A stretch of DNA of 43,426 nucleotides from the NCBI GenBank assembly GCA_028287565.1, contig JAQBPK010000216.1:1-43426 (forward strand). Reading direction: 5' to 3'. Made by a program: the position numbers and the translations under genes. Below are positions 40,512-43,426 of the stretch, piece after piece. A model generated the notes under the pieces. That model saw only the letters and a list, made by a program, of their open reading frames with translations, had not been told where the DNA came from and searched no databases. Position 1 is the stretch's first letter; each line of letters opens with the position of its first letter. This DNA is from Vulcanimicrobiota bacterium (GTDB lineage: Bacteria; Vulcanimicrobiota; Vulcanimicrobiia; Vulcanimicrobiales; Vulcanimicrobiaceae).

Positions 40512-41558
40512 GTGCTTTCGAAATTGCTTCGGCTTGCCTGCCGCGCGGCCGCGGTCGCGATGGCTCTCGCGATGCTCGCGCCCGTCCCCGTCTCGCCGGC
40601 GTCGTTCGTCGTGCCCGATGTCGCCAAGGCGAAAGCCGAAGGCCTGGTCGTGTTCTACACCTCCGTGGACGTGAGCGTCGCCGAACGGCTCGCGCGCGAC
40701 TTCCAGTCGAAGTACGGGATCAAGGTGCAGGTCGAACGGACCGGCAGCGAGCGCGTGTTCCAGCGCATCGGCCAGGAGATGGGCAGCAACCTGCACGTCG
40801 CCGACGTCGTGAACACGTCGGATGCGGCAAACTTCCTAGTCTGGAAGAACAGCGGCTGGCTCGCGAACGTCCGGATGGAAGAGATCGAACGCTACTGGCC
40901 GCCGCAGTTCCGCGACCGCGACGACACGTTCGCCACGTGGCGCGCGACGCTCTCGCCGATCGCGTACAACTCGTCGCTGGTGAAGCAGACGGAGGCGCCG
41001 TCGACTTGGGCCGACCTGCTGCAGCCGCGCTGGAAGAGCCGGCTCGTCAAAGCGCATCCCGCATACAGTGGGAGCGAGATGACCGCGAACTACGAGCTGA
41101 TGAAAGCGTTCGGCTGGAATTATCTGCAGAAGCTCGGCGACCAAAAGGTGATGCAAGTGCAGTCGTCCACCGAGCCGCCGAAAGTGCTCAGCCGCGGAGA
41201 ACAGCCGGTGATGGCGGGCGGCAACGAGTACGTCGTCTTCCAATTGCAGGCGCAAGGCAGTCCGCTCGTGCTGGTGTATCCGCCCGAGGGAACGCCGTTC
41301 GAGACGTCGCCTGCCGCGATCTTCAAAGACGCGCCGCATCCCAACGCGGCGCGGCTGTTCTACCAGTACCTCTTCAGCAAAGACACGCAGCAGATGCTGG
41401 TCGACTTCGGCGGCCTGCGCTCGGTGCGCGCGGGCCTCAAGGAGCCGGCGAACCGCATACCGATCACGCGGATCCGGTTGTTCCACGACGATCCGCAGGG
41501 CGTGCTCAAGACGAGCGACGAGATGAAGACCAAATATGCGCAGTACTTCGGAACCTGA
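40512..41558 (+). CDS. ABC transporter substrate-binding protein (FbpA-like fold)
   Basis: This 348-aa exported binding protein has a signal peptide at about 1-32 (LLRLACRAAAVAMALAMLAP, then PASF). The mature part has LVVFYTSVDVSVAERLARDF (about 46-65), DVVNTSDAANFLVWKNSGWL and LVYPPEGTPFETSPAAIFKD, the family ending of FbpA/phosphonate-type proteins. The paired tyrosines that bind Fe3+ in FbpA are not in evidence near NYELMKAFGWNY, so iron is not the likely ligand; an organic acid fits the neighbours. GTG start with perfect AGGAG 7 bases upstream, the best ribosome site in the operon. It overlaps the next gene by 23 bp. Confidence 0.92.
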   Translation: MLSKLLRLACRAAAVAMALAMLAPVPVSPASFVVPDVAKAKAEGLVVFYTSVDVSVAERLARDFQSKYGIKVQVERTGSERVFQRIGQEMGSNLHVADVVNTSDAANFLVWKNSGWLANVRMEEIERYWPPQFRDRDDTFATWRATLSPIAYNSSLVKQTEAPSTWADLLQPRWKSRLVKAHPAYSGSEMTANYELMKAFGWNYLQKLGDQKVMQVQSSTEPPKVLSRGEQPVMAGGNEYVVFQLQAQGSPLVLVYPPEGTPFETSPAAIFKDAPHPNAARLFYQYLFSKDTQQMLVDFGGLRSVRAGLKEPANRIPITRIRLFHDDPQGVLKTSDEMKTKYAQYFGT

Positions 41559-42912
41559 TTCAGCGACCGGCGTCGCGGGCGAGTTCGCTGCACGGCTCGG
41601 TGAGCTCGCGCGGACCCCGCTGTCGCCGCCGATCGCGCACGAGGCAAAACGCGCGCTCGCGAACGTGCTCGGCTTGGCAATCGGAGCCGCGCACCATCCC
41701 GGCGTGGACGCGATCGTCGCCACCGCGCGCGTGCTCGGCGGCCCGGCGACCGCACCGGTTCTCGGCCGCGGCGAACGGGCGGACGCGCACTTCGCGGCGC
41801 TCGCCGCCGGCTTTGCCGCGCACGTCGACGATTTCGACGACACGCATCTCGCGACGGTGATCCATCCGGGCGCCGCGTGCATGGCGGTGCTTGTCGCGCT
41901 CGCGGAAGAGACGAAGCCGAGCGGCACGACGGCCTTGACGGCGTTCGCGCTGGGCTGCGAAGCGCAACTGCGCCTCGGCGTGGCGATCTCGCCGGAGCAC
42001 TACGACCGCGGCTGGCACATTACGGGAACATGCGGCGTCGCGGGCGCAGCCGTTACCGCAGCGCTGCTCCTCGGCTTCGACGACGCGGCCCTTGCGCGCG
42101 CGGTGCGGCTGTCGATGACGATGCCGCTCGGCCACCGCGACGCGTTCGGCACAATGACGAAGGCGTTCCATCCCGGCAAAGCCGCGGCGAACGGCATCCT
42201 GGCCGCGCGCCTCGCCGCAGAGAACGCCGACGCACCGTCGGGTATTCTGGAAGATCCGCGCGGCTTCGCGGCCGCGCTGTCGACGCGCTTCGATCCCGCG
42301 CAGATGCTCGACGATCTCGGAACGCGCTGGGAGCTCGCGCAGAACACCTACAAGCCGTATCCGTGCGGCATCGTCGCGCACCCGTCGATCGACGCGGCGC
42401 TAGCGCTTCGCGAGCGGATCGACGTCAACGCGATCGAATCGCTGCGAGCGCACTGTCATGCGCTGGTCCCGGAACTGATGGGAAACCCCGATCCGCAGGA
42501 CGGTCTCGAAGCACGGTTCAGCGCGATCCACGGCATCGCGGTCGCATTGCGCGACGGCCGCGCCGGTTTGCCGCAATACGAACCGGAACGCGTGCGACGC
42601 GCCGACGTACGCGAGCTGCGCGCCAAAACGACGCTCGTGCCAAGCCCCGATGTCGCGCGCGACGCAGCGCGACTCGAAGCGCGCCTGCACGACGGAACGA
42701 CCGTGGAGGAGCAGGTCGCACATGCGCGCGGAAGCACAGCCCGCCCATTGACGGACGCGGAGCTCTTCGCGAAAGTCCGGCTCTTGATCGAACCGCAGCT
42801 CGGCGCACGCTCCGGACAGCGGCTGATCGAAGCGATGCTCGCAATCGACGAAGCGAGATCGATCGACACCATCATCGCGCCGGCGGTCCCGGAGGCGAGC
42901 ACGCATGTCTAG
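41536..42912 (+). CDS. MmgE/PrpD family protein
   Basis: This 458-aa cytoplasmic enzyme of the MmgE/PrpD family (2-methylcitrate dehydratase, cis-aconitate decarboxylase, iminodisuccinate epimerase relatives) works without a metal cofactor. Conserved segments: FAAHVDDFDDTHLATVIHPG (about 95-114; Asp and His in the active pocket), GYDRGWH-like YDRGWHITGTCG, KAFHPGKAAANGILAARLA, and KPYPCGIVAHPSIDAAL (the substrate-binding Lys-Pro-Tyr-Pro-Cys-Gly). These suggest an intact enzyme that hydrates, dehydrates or decarboxylates a tricarboxylate. A second MmgE/PrpD gene follows with 8 bp overlap. Confidence 0.92.
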   Translation: MRSTSEPDSATGVAGEFAARLGELARTPLSPPIAHEAKRALANVLGLAIGAAHHPGVDAIVATARVLGGPATAPVLGRGERADAHFAALAAGFAAHVDDFDDTHLATVIHPGAACMAVLVALAEETKPSGTTALTAFALGCEAQLRLGVAISPEHYDRGWHITGTCGVAGAAVTAALLLGFDDAALARAVRLSMTMPLGHRDAFGTMTKAFHPGKAAANGILAARLAAENADAPSGILEDPRGFAAALSTRFDPAQMLDDLGTRWELAQNTYKPYPCGIVAHPSIDAALALRERIDVNAIESLRAHCHALVPELMGNPDPQDGLEARFSAIHGIAVALRDGRAGLPQYEPERVRRADVRELRAKTTLVPSPDVARDAARLEARLHDGTTVEEQVAHARGSTARPLTDAELFAKVRLLIEPQLGARSGQRLIEAMLAIDEARSIDTIIAPAVPEASTHV

Positions 42913-43426
42913 CGCCGCACCGGCCACCGGCGCGTCCGAAGCGCTAGCACGGCTTATCGCAGGCACGCACACGGGAGCGGCGTTCGAGTCGGCCCTCCAG
43001 GCAGCACGCGCACGGCTCGTCACGGCGCAAACCGCACCATGTACGCCGAACGATATTTCGGATCTGGCATCGCGCGCTCTGACGTCGTACGGAACGGCGT
43101 TCCGCCACGCATTCGTGACGGCAACGAACCTCGCCGCAACGCCCGGCGCGGCGATCATCGCTGCAGCGATCGTGTCGGCGGAGCTTGCCGAACGCGGCGA
43201 AACGGACGTCGTCGAAGGGATCGCCATCGGACGCGAAGTCGCCGCTCGCCTCGAACGCGCGCTGACACTCGACGGGCCCTGGGACGCCGTCGCGGTCGTC
43301 GCCGGAATCGCCGCAGCGGCAGCGGCCGCGCGCGCTGCGGCACTCGACGCGGAGGCAGCGCGCAACGCGATCGGCCTCGCCGCGACGCAAGCCGCCGGGC
43401 TCGGCGTCACGGACGGGACGCCGGCT
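42905..43426 (+). CDS. Second MmgE/PrpD-like protein, 3' end missing
   Basis: The frame is open from ATG 42905 to the window edge (174 codons, no stop), and starts inside the preceding gene (8-bp overlap). The translation is helical, Ala-rich and includes VTATNLAATPGAAIIAAAIV, AERGETDVVEGIAIGREVAARL and ARNAIGLAATQAAGLGV, which match the first domain of MmgE/PrpD proteins (compare GYxxx / AAxxxGLAATQAxG). The N-terminal active-site H-D-D segment is not seen; the protein may be a divergent subunit or partner of the preceding one. Rest of the gene lies outside. Confidence 0.75.
   Translation, partial: MSSAAPATGASEALARLIAGTHTGAAFESALQAARARLVTAQTAPCTPNDISDLASRALTSYGTAFRHAFVTATNLAATPGAAIIAAAIVSAELAERGETDVVEGIAIGREVAARLERALTLDGPWDAVAVVAGIAAAAAAARAAALDAEAARNAIGLAATQAAGLGVTDGTPA

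Noticed and set aside
40512-41558. Annotation of the transporter as an iron (FbpABC) system
   Set aside because: The fold is FbpA-like, but the paired tyrosines for Fe3+ are not visible and the operon contains carbon-metabolism enzymes, so iron is not the favoured ligand.

Overview
The window is 43.4 kb of dense, high-GC DNA (a hand count gives 70% over 14461-14520) with no rRNA, tRNA, CRISPR array or insertion sequence that I can recognise. An RND pump, several Sec or Tat exported proteins and lipoprotein-like precursors point to a diderm (Gram-negative type) bacterium. Many starts are GTG, Shine-Dalgarno signals are often weak, and genes are commonly coupled by 1-8 bp overlaps. The gene mix (ECF42-type sigma with its DGPF partner, UvrA-like protein without the UvrB-binding part, many secreted proteins of unknown function) would suit a soil lineage such as Candidatus Eremiobacterota or a neighbour. 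That placement is inference only.

Layout. 1-2660: amino-acid ABC importer (ATPase, binding protein, two permeases). 2668-7410: small membrane protein, MATE exporter with a palindrome at its start, a GH5-like protein that appears to have lost both catalytic glutamates and is translationally coupled to an RraA-like protein, a secreted protein, and a SET-domain methyltransferase. 7443-7856: a DUF442/phosphatase-like gene whose catalytic cysteine codon is an in-frame TGA, followed at the right distance by a hairpin with a GGUC loop. This is a candidate new selenoprotein and the most interesting locus here. 7873-12191: UvrA2-like ATPase, MNT nucleotidyltransferase and DUF1152 protein. 12192-13690: a lower-GC island (53% over 13081-13200) with a decayed copy of the DUF1152 gene end and a two-gene toxin-antitoxin-like pair whose second gene looks like an ADP-ribosyltransferase.

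13690-24625: zincin-like protease, orphan RND pump, CarF/TMEM189-type lipid desaturase, a beta-propeller gene coupled to a MoaD/ThiS-like protein with a duplicated tail, ECF42 sigma plus DGPF protein with a matching promoter, two secreted proteins and an unusual P450. 24630-35656: cyclase-family hydrolase, a five-gene minus-strand run including an 801-residue membrane protein, a GH39/GH5-like lipoprotein, ketopantoate reductase-like and FAH-family enzymes, a lipocalin-like secreted protein, a small basic exported protein with a strong terminator, a Tat-exported dienelactone hydrolase, an NAD(P)-binding epimerase-like protein and a Gly-rich surface protein.

35736-43426 (runs off the end): one tightly packed operon with a quinone-oxidoreductase-like protein, a fused two-domain ABC permease, a beta-decarboxylating dehydrogenase, an ABC ATPase, a binding protein and two MmgE/PrpD genes. 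Together they look like an uptake-and-catabolism module for a hydroxy or tricarboxylic acid.
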